Positions 22,465 through 30,140 of a DNA stretch of 64,000 bases are shown one piece after another. The position numbers were made by a program, and so were the translations under genes. The stretch's first letter is position 1. Each line of letters begins with the position of its first letter. A model generated the notes under the pieces. The model saw only the letters and a list, made by a program, of their open reading frames with translations. It ran no database searches and had not been told where the DNA came from. Origin of the DNA: a virus; IMG/VR virus record IMGVR_UViG_3300023094_000009, positions 1 to 64,000 of that record; one strand, written 5' to 3'.

Positions 22465-22770
22465 ATGAAAGAATCAACACTAAAGCAGATCAAGCAGGAC
22501 ATACGGAAGTTTTTGCCAATAGCAGAAAAGGTATCCCAGTTCTGGAAGATCCCTATATATGCCACAATGTCTGTAATCATTCAGAACATGGCTATTGATG
22601 TAACAGGTACAGTTGGTTATTCCCATGAAAGGGAAGTTAAAAATCTGTATGATGGTTTGGACATTTTAAAGGAGATTTCTTTATACTATGATTCTCATTT
22701 TGAATCTTGGGTATTTGAAGAGATTGATCTTACTATCTTTGGATATGTTATGGCAGAGGATTTAGATTGA
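22465..22770 (+). CDS. hypothetical protein, 101 aa
   Basis: Start ATG 22465; the longer TTG reading from 22420 would translate a C-rich non-coding leader (22224-22464, with CCC runs and no ORF). Helical with FLPIAEKVSQFWKIPIYATMSVIIQ. Shape suggests a helical bundle; family unknown. Confidence 0.55.
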   Translation: MKESTLKQIKQDIRKFLPIAEKVSQFWKIPIYATMSVIIQNMAIDVTGTVGYSHEREVKNLYDGLDILKEISLYYDSHFESWVFEEIDLTIFGYVMAEDLD

Positions 22771-22772
22771 TT

Positions 22773-22803
22773 TGTTTTTCAGTTCTTTCTTCGCCGCGGA
22801 TTT
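22773..22803 (+). repeat. dispersed CAGT/CG element, forward copy
   Basis: GTTTTTCAGTTCTTTCTTCG followed by CCGCGGAT; intergenic. Confidence 0.6.
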
Positions 22804-22824
22804 ACACTATAACACTTTAAAATT

Positions 22825-23256
22825 ATGAAAAAATTTAACGATCCAAATTACACAGACCAAGAACACAAAGAGAATCTGGAAAGGCTTGGTATTACTTCCT
22901 ACGACAAACTGGACAATAAAGAAGTGTGGTATGTTAAACCTTCTTATGGAATACATACAGTTGTTGGTTGGGATTGCTTAACTAATACCTATCTGCTTGA
23001 TTGCGGTGGGAGTTTGTTTAGGGGTAATCCTTTTTCAGTTTTTGTTGCGCCGATTTTTAGAAACAATCAACTACAAAATGACTTATCAATCCTATTGGGG
23101 TGTGATGATTGGTGTTACACAGATATCACCACAGATTACGTCAGTGACCTAGGATTTATCTTGGATATTAAAGACAGTTCTTATTTTTACGCTAAAGAAG
23201 AGGATAGGGATTTTGACAACAAATTGATTATGGATTTACTAGAAGATAAGTTTTAA
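22825..23256 (+). CDS. hypothetical protein, 143 aa
   Basis: ATG after an A-rich leader. Cys/Trp-containing alpha/beta protein (VVGWDCLTNTYLLDCGGSLF, LLGCDDWCYTDI). A forward motif copy (23031-23059) is read as FSVFVAPIF inside the frame. Not recognised. Confidence 0.6.
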   Translation: MKKFNDPNYTDQEHKENLERLGITSYDKLDNKEVWYVKPSYGIHTVVGWDCLTNTYLLDCGGSLFRGNPFSVFVAPIFRNNQLQNDLSILLGCDDWCYTDITTDYVSDLGFILDIKDSSYFYAKEEDRDFDNKLIMDLLEDKF

Positions 23257-23266
23257 CGTTGAAATT

Positions 23267-23494
23267 ATGAGCAAAAGGAAATACATCGTAACAGGGTTTG
23301 ACAATTGTAAGCCCTTTACACAGGAAGTGACATTTGAAGAGTTAGTGAGTAGCAAGGTAAATAACTACGAGTTTATCTATACTTTACAGGAAGATCTGGA
23401 CAGCATTTTAGATTTGAAGGTTGGACAATCTCTGTATGTAAAGACTACTAGAGATGGTTCAGAGGATTTAGGAGTTATTTGTAGGATTGCTTAA
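23267..23494 (+). CDS. hypothetical protein, 75 aa
   Basis: ATG ten bases after the previous stop. Small beta-rich protein with GQSLYVKTTRDGSEDLGVICRI at the C-terminus. Unknown. Confidence 0.55.
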   Translation: MSKRKYIVTGFDNCKPFTQEVTFEELVSSKVNNYEFIYTLQEDLDSILDLKVGQSLYVKTTRDGSEDLGVICRIA

Positions 23495-23496
23495 TT

Positions 23497-23547
23497 TGTT
23501 TCAGTCTTTTTATTCCCGCGCCCAATTTGGGCAAGAACAAAACTGAA
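23497..23547. repeat. head-to-head pair of dispersed elements
   Basis: Forward copy GTTTCAGTCTTTTTATTCCC-GCG is followed at once by a reverse copy GGGCAAGAACAAAACTGAAT, separated by CCCAATTT. The two together form a 51-bp imperfect palindrome, also able to fold as a hairpin. Confidence 0.6.
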
Positions 23548-23580
23548 TACACACAGACATCAAAAAGAAGAGATTTAAAG

Positions 23581-23600
23581 CCACTTCACATAGTAAGTGG
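23581..23600 (+). promoter_or_regulatory. stem-loop
   Basis: CCACTT (23581-23586) / AAGTGG (23595-23600), 8-base loop, 24 bases before an ATG. No T tract; possibly a leader hairpin. Confidence 0.3.
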
Positions 23601-23624
23601 ATAGATAGTACTAAAACAAAAAAT

Positions 23625-23726
23625 ATGAAAGCAATCTCATCACCCACCAAAGAAAGATTACTCAAACTTATCAATGACTTTTATTTTACTACAAATTGTG
23701 AGATTAGAGAAAATGATGAAGTATAG
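23625..23726 (+). CDS. short hypothetical protein, 33 aa
   Basis: ATG after an A-rich leader, TAG at 23724-23726. Contains PTKERLLKLINDFYFTTNCEI. Short; called because of its leader and overlap with the following frame. Confidence 0.35.
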   Translation: MKAISSPTKERLLKLINDFYFTTNCEIRENDEV

Positions 23727-23844
23727 AATACAAAACTTGACAGACAGGTTGGAAATGTCAAGAAAGAAAAAGGAAGATTTGTTTATTACATGCTTAACTA
23801 AAATCCGTCCTCGTATCTTAACTGGTAAAGAACTATGCTCATAA
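23713..23844 (+). CDS. short ORF ending inside tRNA-Met, 43 aa
   Basis: ATGATG start overlapping the previous gene. Basic helical product whose last 12 codons lie within the tRNA at 23807, ending at its anticodon (TCA TAA). Either a real gene truncated by tRNA acquisition or a chance frame. Confidence 0.25.
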   Translation: MMKYRIQNLTDRLEMSRKKKEDLFITCLTKIRPRILTGKELCS

Positions 23845-23879
23845 CATAGGCTATCTCGATTCGACTTCGGGCGAGGACA
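23807..23879 (+). tRNA. tRNA-Met (anticodon CAT)
   Basis: Full cloverleaf: acceptor GTCCTCG/CGAGGAC, D arm TCTT..AAGA with TGG, anticodon stem CTATG/CATAG with loop CTCATAA, 5-base variable loop, T arm CTCGA-TTCGACT-TCGGG, discriminator A. CCA is not encoded. CAT may be elongator Met, initiator or a lysidine-modified Ile tRNA; the C1-type mismatch of bacterial initiators is absent (G1-C72 pairs). The T stem has A53-U61 instead of G-C, tolerable but unusual. Confidence 0.9.
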
Positions 23880-23893
23880 CTAATAAAAACACT

Positions 23894-24244
23894 ATGAACA
23901 CAAGACTGAAACCCAAACAAAAAGACAAGATTCAAATTCAGGCAGAACAGCAGGAAGAATATAAACTTGAATTTGTCAAAAGAATCATTCCCAAAGAAAA
24001 TCACACGCTTTACGAAATCAATGTTGAAACAAATTCAATCACAGAAGCAAAGTTTAATCTCAATCAGGATTACAGGCTCAATTGGAATTGGAAGAAAGGT
24101 GATAGGATAGCTTCTAAGAAGTCTTTGATTGTAAATGAAGGTTGTGTATATGTTTCTGCTTTGAATAAGTCAAATGCTCTTAAACAGTATAAAAAAGAGA
24201 AGGATGGTGGTAAGCAGTTCTTTAGTGAAATTATTAAATTTTAG
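23894..24244 (+). CDS. hypothetical protein, 116 aa
   Basis: ATG 14 bases after the tRNA. Basic, starts MNTRLKPKQKDKIQIQ; the core is beta-rich with repeated Asn. No recognised domain. Ends before a degenerate motif copy. Confidence 0.6.
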   Translation: MNTRLKPKQKDKIQIQAEQQEEYKLEFVKRIIPKENHTLYEINVETNSITEAKFNLNQDYRLNWNWKKGDRIASKKSLIVNEGCVYVSALNKSNALKQYKKEKDGGKQFFSEIIKF

Positions 24245-24267
24245 TTTTAACTTTTTTGCCCGAAATT

Positions 24268-24462
24268 ATGAGCTACGAAAACACACCTATCCAAATAGGG
24301 AACAAAATATCTATCCTGTGGAATGTTTATGACAACGGCTTCGAAATACGTAAAACAGGGAAAGTAATTGAATGTGACAAGTATAGCTTCATATTGGAAA
24401 TGGACGAAACAGGAGATCAGGTGAAGGTCAACAAGCAATCAGAGTTATGGAAAAAGTTGTAA
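24268..24462 (+). CDS. hypothetical protein, 64 aa
   Basis: ATG 24268 directly after a degenerate forward motif (24244-24266); a TTG at 24256 is less likely. Small beta-barrel-like protein (IGNKISILWNVYDNGFEIRKTGKVIE). Overlaps the next gene. Confidence 0.55.
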   Translation: MSYENTPIQIGNKISILWNVYDNGFEIRKTGKVIECDKYSFILEMDETGDQVKVNKQSELWKKL

Positions 24463-24692
24463 GAACTTATGGCGCAGGAAGACATATCAGTATTTCGGCA
24501 AAAGAAAAAGATAAACTGAAACAAGAAACAGTAAAAACAAAATTCAACAAAGCCTTGATAAACATCCATGCAATGGAGTATGGTATACTAGGTAATGTAG
24601 GAATAACTTATAACAGGATAGCACCAAGCAATACGAGGATGGAATATGAATTCCTTATTTTAGAATTACAAAAGAAACTTGCATCACTATGA
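24447..24692 (+). CDS. hypothetical protein, 81 aa
   Basis: ATG in a 16-base overlap. Basic N-terminus, helical C-terminus. Unknown. Overlaps the membrane gene at 24689 by four bases. Confidence 0.5.
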   Translation: MEKVVRTYGAGRHISISAKEKDKLKQETVKTKFNKALINIHAMEYGILGNVGITYNRIAPSNTRMEYEFLILELQKKLASL

Positions 24693-24829
24693 AAATGATT
24701 ATTGGTTATTCCCTGTTATTGACAGGAAGTTATATTGTTGTTAATTGTGACAGTTTTATTTTGGGTTGTTGTCTATTCTTTGCCGGATTTTGTGTATCTT
24801 TGTGGGGAATATTGACTTTTAAATTTTAG
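24689..24829 (+). CDS. membrane protein, 46 aa, two helices
   Basis: ATGA overlap start. Two hydrophobic segments (MIIGYSLLLTGSYIVV and ILGCCLFFAGFCVSLWG) with four Cys. Possible small membrane effector. A promoter-like TATCTTTG at 24795 lies in its 3' end. Confidence 0.5.
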   Translation: MKMIIGYSLLLTGSYIVVNCDSFILGCCLFFAGFCVSLWGILTFKF

Positions 24830-24834
24830 AGATT

Positions 24835-25206
24835 ATGAAAATAGAAGTAAGAGAATTGATGTCAGATAAAGAAATGTTGTCCCATATCTTTTTGGGTTGC
24901 ATTCCTAGGGAACAGCTATTAGAAATCAAAGAGAAATTTATTGGAGATACGGATTGGAAAAATGAGTCAGTTAAATTACCTGTGGAATTAAAAATAGCAG
25001 GTGTTGACGTAAATCCTAAAAGATTCTTTGACCAATGGAGAGATCAGATACAAGGAATCATCTTGAAAAAGGCTAAGGAATTAGTTGAAGAAAAATTAGG
25101 TTCTCAGAAGATGAGAGATATGCAAGACAAGTTGAATGAATATGAACAGGTCTTAAATGAATGGGAAAAAGAAATCAATTGGGAAGTTAAAAATCCTCTA
25201 ATTTAG
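24835..25206 (+). CDS. hypothetical helical protein, 123 aa
   Basis: ATG five bases after the previous stop. The C-terminal half is a long charged helix (KAKELVEEKLGSQKMRDMQD). Unknown. Confidence 0.6.
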   Translation: MKIEVRELMSDKEMLSHIFLGCIPREQLLEIKEKFIGDTDWKNESVKLPVELKIAGVDVNPKRFFDQWRDQIQGIILKKAKELVEEKLGSQKMRDMQDKLNEYEQVLNEWEKEINWEVKNPLI

Positions 25207-25211
25207 AACTA

Positions 25212-25427
25212 ATGGGAGCGCAAAACAAGCTTGTAGAAGGAGAAATATTGTACTACAAAAGAAATCTTCAGCACTTTTGGATAGAGCTATCAGATGGAAG
25301 AATAGTTGATCCAACAGCAGATCAATTCAATGATGAAGGCTATGAAATGCCTCAAATTTATTTAGGAATAAAACCAAGAAGGTATGAGCGACATTCAAAG
25401 AAACTTACCAGACTACGAAAAGGCTAA
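25212..25427 (+). CDS. conserved hypothetical protein, 71 aa
   Basis: The block HFWIELSDGRIVDPTADQFN is striking. It resembles small proteins whose H..W..L.DG.I.DPTADQF pattern suggests a papain-like fold fragment with a His near the start of a strand. Too short for a full protease. Overlaps the next gene by 44 bases. Confidence 0.55.
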   Translation: MGAQNKLVEGEILYYKRNLQHFWIELSDGRIVDPTADQFNDEGYEMPQIYLGIKPRRYERHSKKLTRLRKG

Positions 25428-25842
25428 AAAGGAATTACAAGAAAAGTTCACACCAACAGGAACTTATTTAGGATCTTTTGTTAGAAATGCTATACAAGGG
25501 ACAAGTTTCAAACCTAATAATCTGGGATTTCAAGTTAAGCCAAAAATAATCAAGAAAGGTGACGTAGTACTTGTTCATCAAGGAGTTAAGCCTAGACCTT
25601 GTTGCGTAGTTAAAGTGGTTGGAGATACAGTTTGTTATATTCCACTCACATCCTCAGATAATATTCATTGTTTGAGTGAAAGCAGTAGTAGGTTTTGGGG
25701 AGATGGTAGTTTCTGCAAGACCTTTGACATTTGCACTTTAGAGTACGCTTTAGATAATTTTATTGGCGTTTATGATAATCCTAAACTCCTAAATCGGGCG
25801 ATAAAAGAACTGAAAGAATACATAACAGATATGTTAAAATAA
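25384..25842 (+). CDS. PemK/MazF-fold-like protein, 152 aa
   Basis: The central region (IIKKGDVVLVHQGVKPRPCCVV, residues ~55-75) followed by VCYIPLTSS (~82-90) has the order of MazF/PemK toxins: a GD.V strand, a basic RP..VV element and a strand ending in plTs. MazF is an mRNA endonuclease, but no antitoxin gene lies next to this one and catalytic residues are not certain. The N-terminal 50 residues are helical. A reverse motif copy (25795-25819) lies within the frame. Confidence 0.4.
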   Translation: MSDIQRNLPDYEKAKKELQEKFTPTGTYLGSFVRNAIQGTSFKPNNLGFQVKPKIIKKGDVVLVHQGVKPRPCCVVKVVGDTVCYIPLTSSDNIHCLSESSSRFWGDGSFCKTFDICTLEYALDNFIGVYDNPKLLNRAIKELKEYITDMLK

Positions 25843-25876
25843 GGTTAAACAAAAACAATATACCAAATAAGAATAT

Positions 25877-25884
25877 TAACTTTG
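25877..25884 (+). promoter_or_regulatory. -7 box TAACTTTG before a leaderless gene
   Basis: TAACTTTG ends four bases before the ATG at 25889. The -33 region has only AAACA-like matches, so strength is uncertain. Confidence 0.45.
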
Positions 25885-25888
25885 AAGC

Positions 25889-26731
25889 ATGATTAAAGGA
25901 ACAGACAAAGACATGAAGTGTAGAGATTTCCAGTATGAACTAGGAAAGACTTACTATGTAGACAATGAAGGAAACGTTCAGGGAGTGGATGGAGATATCA
26001 GTATGTTTATATCCTCACTTCCAACACCTAAACTTTGTAATAGGGGAGGACTCCATTATTGTGATACTTTAGAGCAAGTGTTTACACATTATTCAAGCGG
26101 GCGTTATTTTGAGATTGAAGTTTTAGGAGAAGTTGTTGGCGATGATAAAAAGAAAGCAACAAACGCCTTCAAGTTTACAAGAGAAATTTCCACAGAAGAA
26201 GTTAAAAAATACAAACACGAAATCAAGGAAGAAAAGATAGAAAAGGTATTCCAACTGGAAACTATCAGAAACCTACAAACTGAATTTCCAAATCTAATCT
26301 TAGGAGGAAGTATCTCTCTTTATCTACATGGGATCAGACTTCAAAGATTTGATAGCTGGTGTGGAGATTTTGACTTTATTCTTCCATTTTGGCAGGATTT
26401 ATCTCAATCTCTTACAACTAAAGTTAGCGAGGAAGAGGATTTCTTTGATGATGAAGGTTACGGAAGCAGTAGCGATGAAGACTTTCAGTTTCATTCCAGA
26501 TTTGCAGTAGAAGGACGAAAGGCAGATGTAAGAATCAATCCAAAAGAAAAGTATGAAGTTGTAGAATTCAAAGGGTTCAAATACAAAGTCGCTCCATTTT
26601 TGGTAACTCTAGGAGCGAAGATTCACTATGCAAAAGGTAGGAATGGAGAAAAACACAAAGCTGATGTTTTGGAGATGATCAATTTTGCAGGAAAGAAGAA
26701 ACAGAATTTAACAAGTGTATTAGAAGTATGA
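25889..26731 (+). CDS. two-domain protein: DUF7666-like N-terminus and nucleotidyltransferase-like C-terminus
   Basis: Residues 1-110 (KGTDKDMKCRDFQYELGKTY, then GLHYC, a YFEIEVLG strand and REIS) match a domain common in phage proteins of unknown role. Residues ~125-280 resemble a nucleotidyltransferase fold: LGGSISLYLHG, then WCGDFDFILPF carrying the Asp pair expected for metal binding, and KADVLEMINFA at the end. This part is comparable with AbiEii-type proteins. An acidic insert (residues ~185-205) is present. Leaderless expression is likely. Substrate unknown. Confidence 0.5.
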   Translation: MIKGTDKDMKCRDFQYELGKTYYVDNEGNVQGVDGDISMFISSLPTPKLCNRGGLHYCDTLEQVFTHYSSGRYFEIEVLGEVVGDDKKKATNAFKFTREISTEEVKKYKHEIKEEKIEKVFQLETIRNLQTEFPNLILGGSISLYLHGIRLQRFDSWCGDFDFILPFWQDLSQSLTTKVSEEEDFFDDEGYGSSSDEDFQFHSRFAVEGRKADVRINPKEKYEVVEFKGFKYKVAPFLVTLGAKIHYAKGRNGEKHKADVLEMINFAGKKKQNLTSVLEV

Positions 26732-26817
26732 ATAAAGTATTAAACGGATTAGACATTGAGAAAGTTTTGTTTTTCGATGCAGAAGTAGTAAGAAGAAGTG
26801 AAAACTTGGGAGCGTAA
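26728..26817 (+). pseudogene. N-terminal fragment of a DnaQ-like exonuclease gene
   Basis: A 29-codon frame in ATGA overlap. Its product MNKVLNGLDIEKVLFFDAE, then VVRRSENL, aligns with the start of the complete exonuclease at 28253 (VL..I....L...D.E.VR...ENL), including the first catalytic D-x-E. It then stops. The RHH and endonuclease genes sit between this fragment and the intact gene, suggesting that an insertion displaced the original 5' end. Confidence 0.5.
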
Positions 26818-26832
26818 GAAATTTACATAAAG

Positions 26833-26863
26833 TTGTTTTTGTAGATACTTTGTATTACATTTG
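26833..26863 (+). promoter_or_regulatory. host-type promoter TTG-N20-TACATTTG
   Basis: TTG at 26833-26835, TACATTTG at 26856-26863, ATG at 26869: leader of at most five bases. The junction TTTGTACCTATG is identical to that before the DenV-like gene. Confidence 0.65.
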
Positions 26864-26868
26864 TACCT

Positions 26869-27003
26869 ATGAAAACAAAAATAATCCAAATTAGAATTGA
26901 AGAAGACCTTAGAGATAAGCTTCAAAAATTAGCAGAATCAAATGCTTTGACCGTATCCTCACAAATTAGAATGTTGATTAAGAAAGGAGTGGAGGTTGGG
27001 TAG
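26869..27003 (+). CDS. ribbon-helix-helix protein, 44 aa
   Basis: IIQIRIEEDLRDKLQKLAES is a beta strand plus helix followed by VSSQIRMLIKKGVE, the Arc/CopG ribbon-helix-helix layout; such dimers bind DNA operators. Leaderless. It overlaps the following endonuclease (TTG at 26996), so it may repress that gene or its own promoter, as small repressors of mobile elements do. It could also be part of the inserted element. Confidence 0.75.
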   Translation: MKTKIIQIRIEEDLRDKLQKLAESNALTVSSQIRMLIKKGVEVG

Positions 27004-28252
27004 CATATTGGGGCAAGATGATTTTATAGAAAGATGTAAAATTATCAGAAAAGATTCTTTTGACTATTCTAAGTCTATTTTTACAGGGGTGGATTCAGAA
27101 ATAATTGTAACATGTAAATTACATGGAGATATAAAGACTACACCCTACAGACACTGGAATGTGAAACATCCATGTAAGAAATGTCATTCATCTGAAAGAC
27201 TAGTAAATAAAAAAATTGATTATATAAATGATCTTAAGTTGAATAATAAGTATTTTCGAGAGAGTATTTATGAATTTATTGATTTTGATGAAAAAGATAT
27301 CAGACAAGGTTACTTTAAAAGTGAATATTCTGTTCATAGATGCTACCTTCACTCTATGCTACTAGGGGATCAAAAATTAACAGCTAATTCTACATCTGAT
27401 GTAGATTATTACTATAGGAATATGCTCCTAGATAAAAATGAAGGATTTAGGAGTGGTATTTTTAGTATAAAAGGTGTAATAAGTAGGCAAAAAGCCCCAC
27501 TTACAATAATAGTGAGAGATACGAGGGAAGAGATAGAAACTTCTTTACATTCTTTACTAAGAGGGTGTTTTTCCAAAGTAGATCAACCTAAAAAAGATCC
27601 TATCAAAAAAGTAAAATTTAACCGAATAGAGAAATATTCTAAGCTATATTTTGAAAAAATAAAACAATCAAGGGTAGATTTTTGTAATATAGACTACAGC
27701 TTTTTTGAGTACAAATATGCAAAAAGCTCTTGTAAATTCAGATGTAAAATACATGATTTAATGTATGAACAAAGATTAGATCATCACATAAACAATGTAC
27801 AAGGATGTCCCTCCTGTAAAGAACTAAAAGCAACTGGTGTTTATACTAAAACAAATATTGAAGAGAGATACAGTTCTAAAGAAGGTTTTTTATATGTAGT
27901 TAGGTTATTTAGTAATGAAGAGTCATTTTTTAAGGTCGGTATAACAAGGAGATCAATAAAAGATAGAATAAAGGAGTTTAAGGGGAATGGTTATAATACA
28001 GATGTAATACATCTAGAAAAAGGTCTTCTTATAGACGTATTTGAAAAGGAAGAAATGTTTTTAAGATTATTTGAGGATTACAAACACCAACCTTTAAATA
28101 AATTTGGAGGACATACAGAGTGTTTCAGCGAGAATATTTGGGACATATTTTATAGTTGGAATTGTGCCTCTGAGGAGTATAAGATAGAAATGGACAAAAT
28201 TTTATGTGAAGAAAGTGGAATTGATTATGAACAACAACTTTATTGCAAATAG
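26996..28252 (+). CDS. zinc-module GIY-YIG homing endonuclease
   Basis: TTG start behind AGGAGTGGAGG. The N-terminus carries a zinc module (DDFIERCKIIRKDSFDYS, then CKLHGDIKTTPYRHW...CKKC) and a second divergent copy occurs near residue 255 (CKIHDLMYEQRLDHHINN...CPSC). The C-terminal domain (~300-400) is a GIY-YIG nuclease variant: GFLYVVRL, FKVGITRRSIKDRI (Tyr/Arg of the YIG helix region), then a Glu-containing helix near FEKEEM. Zinc modules would recognise the target. Inserted at the 5' end of the exonuclease gene. Confidence 0.75.
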   Translation: MGSILGQDDFIERCKIIRKDSFDYSKSIFTGVDSEIIVTCKLHGDIKTTPYRHWNVKHPCKKCHSSERLVNKKIDYINDLKLNNKYFRESIYEFIDFDEKDIRQGYFKSEYSVHRCYLHSMLLGDQKLTANSTSDVDYYYRNMLLDKNEGFRSGIFSIKGVISRQKAPLTIIVRDTREEIETSLHSLLRGCFSKVDQPKKDPIKKVKFNRIEKYSKLYFEKIKQSRVDFCNIDYSFFEYKYAKSSCKFRCKIHDLMYEQRLDHHINNVQGCPSCKELKATGVYTKTNIEERYSSKEGFLYVVRLFSNEESFFKVGITRRSIKDRIKEFKGNGYNTDVIHLEKGLLIDVFEKEEMFLRLFEDYKHQPLNKFGGHTECFSENIWDIFYSWNCASEEYKIEMDKILCEESGIDYEQQLYCK

Positions 28253-29257
28253 ATGAGAGTATTAAAAAGTATTAAGAGCGAATTGATCTGCGCAATAGAC
28301 GTAGAAACTGTGAGAATAGAGGATAAATTTGAAAATCTGTCTGAGGATTACCAATCAGCGTGGGAGTACAAAAACAAACATAACGGAGAAGTACCAAATT
28401 GGGATGAGTTGCCAACTTTGTGGGAAAATACAGCATCTTTGTATGCAGAGTTTTCTAAAATTTGTGCGGTTAGTTTGGCTTATCTTGATAGTAAAGGAGG
28501 TTTAGTTTGTAAAGAGTTCTACGGAGAAAGTGAAAAAGAACTTTTATCCTCTGTGGGAATTGTCTTAGATAACATGTTTAAGCGAGATAGTTCGTACAGA
28601 TTAGTGGGACATGCTGCGAAATTTTTCGACTATTCCTTCCTCTGTAAGAGGTACATTATAAACAGACTCCCTATCCCGCAAGTTCTAGATAGCTCAGGAC
28701 TCAAACCTTGGGAAGTTTCTAACCTCTGTACAAACGAGCTTTGGAAATTAGGTGGAACTGGATCAGGAAGTTCTTTACAAGCTCTGTGTACATGTCTAGG
28801 TATCCCCACTTCTAAATCTGATTTGGTTGGAGATGAAGTTGGTAAGGCGTATTTTAATGGAGAATTAAAAAGAATTAGTCGTTATTGCTCTCAAGATACA
28901 ATTGCAGATTTTAACATATTAAGAACCTTTAAAGGAGAATCTATCTTTCAGTTTGACGAAGTAAACTACATAGTTGGTTATTCTGAAGACGGCGAACAAA
29001 GTGAAACAGAACTCCCTAAAGACGAGAGAACGCTTCTACAACGCATCTATGAGGACAGGGAGATTTCGGGCGAAACAAAAGAAGAAATAAAAAAACTGAC
29101 TTCAAAAGCTAAAATCACTAAGAAGGATAAAGAGAATTTGTTTGTTATTCTTAGGGGAGTTTTGATCCGAGAGGCTTTTGAGTTCAATGATCAGGATAAT
29201 AAAGCAACCATACAACAAAAGGAAGAACAAATCACTAACCTAATTAACGAACTTTGA
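28253..29257 (+). CDS. DnaQ-like 3'-5' exonuclease (DEDDy type)
   Basis: Degrades single-stranded 3' ends, for proofreading or recombination. ExoI: ICAIDVETV with D16 and E18. ExoII: VGHAAKFFDYSFL near residue 120. ExoIII: YCSQDTIADFNIL near 216-228, with the Tyr and Asp of the DEDDy class. A large insert between ExoI and ExoII (residues 25-60, Trp-rich) and a charged helical C-terminus are present. ATG directly follows the endonuclease stop. The RecB-like nuclease overlaps its end, so the two probably act together. Confidence 0.85.
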   Translation: MRVLKSIKSELICAIDVETVRIEDKFENLSEDYQSAWEYKNKHNGEVPNWDELPTLWENTASLYAEFSKICAVSLAYLDSKGGLVCKEFYGESEKELLSSVGIVLDNMFKRDSSYRLVGHAAKFFDYSFLCKRYIINRLPIPQVLDSSGLKPWEVSNLCTNELWKLGGTGSGSSLQALCTCLGIPTSKSDLVGDEVGKAYFNGELKRISRYCSQDTIADFNILRTFKGESIFQFDEVNYIVGYSEDGEQSETELPKDERTLLQRIYEDREISGETKEEIKKLTSKAKITKKDKENLFVILRGVLIREAFEFNDQDNKATIQQKEEQITNLINEL

Positions 29258-29964
29258 GCATTAAACTACCAAGTGTATTAACAGAAGAAACATGGTTCTA
29301 TAAAGATAGACCTGAAGACCAACATAAATTAAAACATTTATTAAGTAGCCCTTACATTTCTTATAGCTCTTGTGATAGCTATTATAATTACCTGAATGAC
29401 TTTATTAAGCAAAAATTCTGTAAAATTAAATTACCTGATGGGATATACGGAACTTTTGGTAGCTGGTGCGGAAATGCACTGGAGGAGGGTAAGTTTTCAG
29501 ACGATAATCCTAATGGCTTTGAGGGGCAAGAAAACTTAGACTTAGCCTCTCTCAGACCTGAAGGAGCCCTATATGAGAAGATGATTGTAATTGAGCGAGA
29601 TGGTTACTTTATTATAGGATTTATTGATAGGTGGACTAAGAGTGAGAGAGGTGTCAAAATTCGCGATCAGAAGACAGGAGGAAAGTTAAAGGAGAAGAAG
29701 TATACTGATCCTGAGTACATTCAGACAGTTCTTTACGCTCATGCAGAAGAACTTTTAGGGGAAACAATTGAAGAGACAGATGTTTACTTTATTCGCCGAG
29801 AGGGAAGTCATGTTAATCCTCCACTAAAGATTGGCAAGGAGCAATTTGCAATTCCTTTAGAGTACAATAGAGAGAGAGTGGAGTATGCCCTCAATAGAGT
29901 GGATAAAGCTGTTGAGGCTATTTCAAGCTTATATACCACGCATGTTAAAATATTCGGAGAATGA
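29254..29964 (+). CDS. RecB/Cas4-like PD-(D/E)XK nuclease
   Basis: Core motifs: Glu in LYEKMI (~108), D125 in GFIDRWT, D138-Q-K140 (DxK), and Q157-xxx-Y161 in YIQTVLYAHA, the Q-x3-Y motif of the RecB family. Length 236 fits a single-domain phage nuclease. No Fe-S cysteine set of Cas4 is visible. The TTG start overlaps the exonuclease stop (TTGA), implying coupled translation. Likely DNA end-processing in recombination or host DNA degradation. Confidence 0.82.
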   Translation: MSIKLPSVLTEETWFYKDRPEDQHKLKHLLSSPYISYSSCDSYYNYLNDFIKQKFCKIKLPDGIYGTFGSWCGNALEEGKFSDDNPNGFEGQENLDLASLRPEGALYEKMIVIERDGYFIIGFIDRWTKSERGVKIRDQKTGGKLKEKKYTDPEYIQTVLYAHAEELLGETIEETDVYFIRREGSHVNPPLKIGKEQFAIPLEYNRERVEYALNRVDKAVEAISSLYTTHVKIFGE

Positions 29965-30134
29965 ACGAAAGAGATTTAATAATAGACTACTGGAACAACT
30001 TTAGGCAATTTGACGATGGACTAGAAGTTTTCCTCAAAAATAAGAACCTTAACAGGGATAGATTCTATGAATTATATTACAAATATGTAAATAGCCCAGC
30101 AAGTCCTTGGGAAGAAGATGAACTTAAAAACTAA
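29961..30134 (+). CDS. hypothetical protein, 57 aa
   Basis: ATGA overlap start. Asn/Tyr-rich helical protein ending in acidic residues. Coupled to the nuclease gene; unknown. Confidence 0.5.
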   Translation: MNERDLIIDYWNNFRQFDDGLEVFLKNKNLNRDRFYELYYKYVNSPASPWEEDELKN

Positions 30135-30140
30135 GAAATC

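Noticed and set aside
22305-22598. 97-codon + strand frame rich in Pro, His and Asn
   Set aside because: Shadow of the gene at 22465 and of the C-rich leader before it; no start context.
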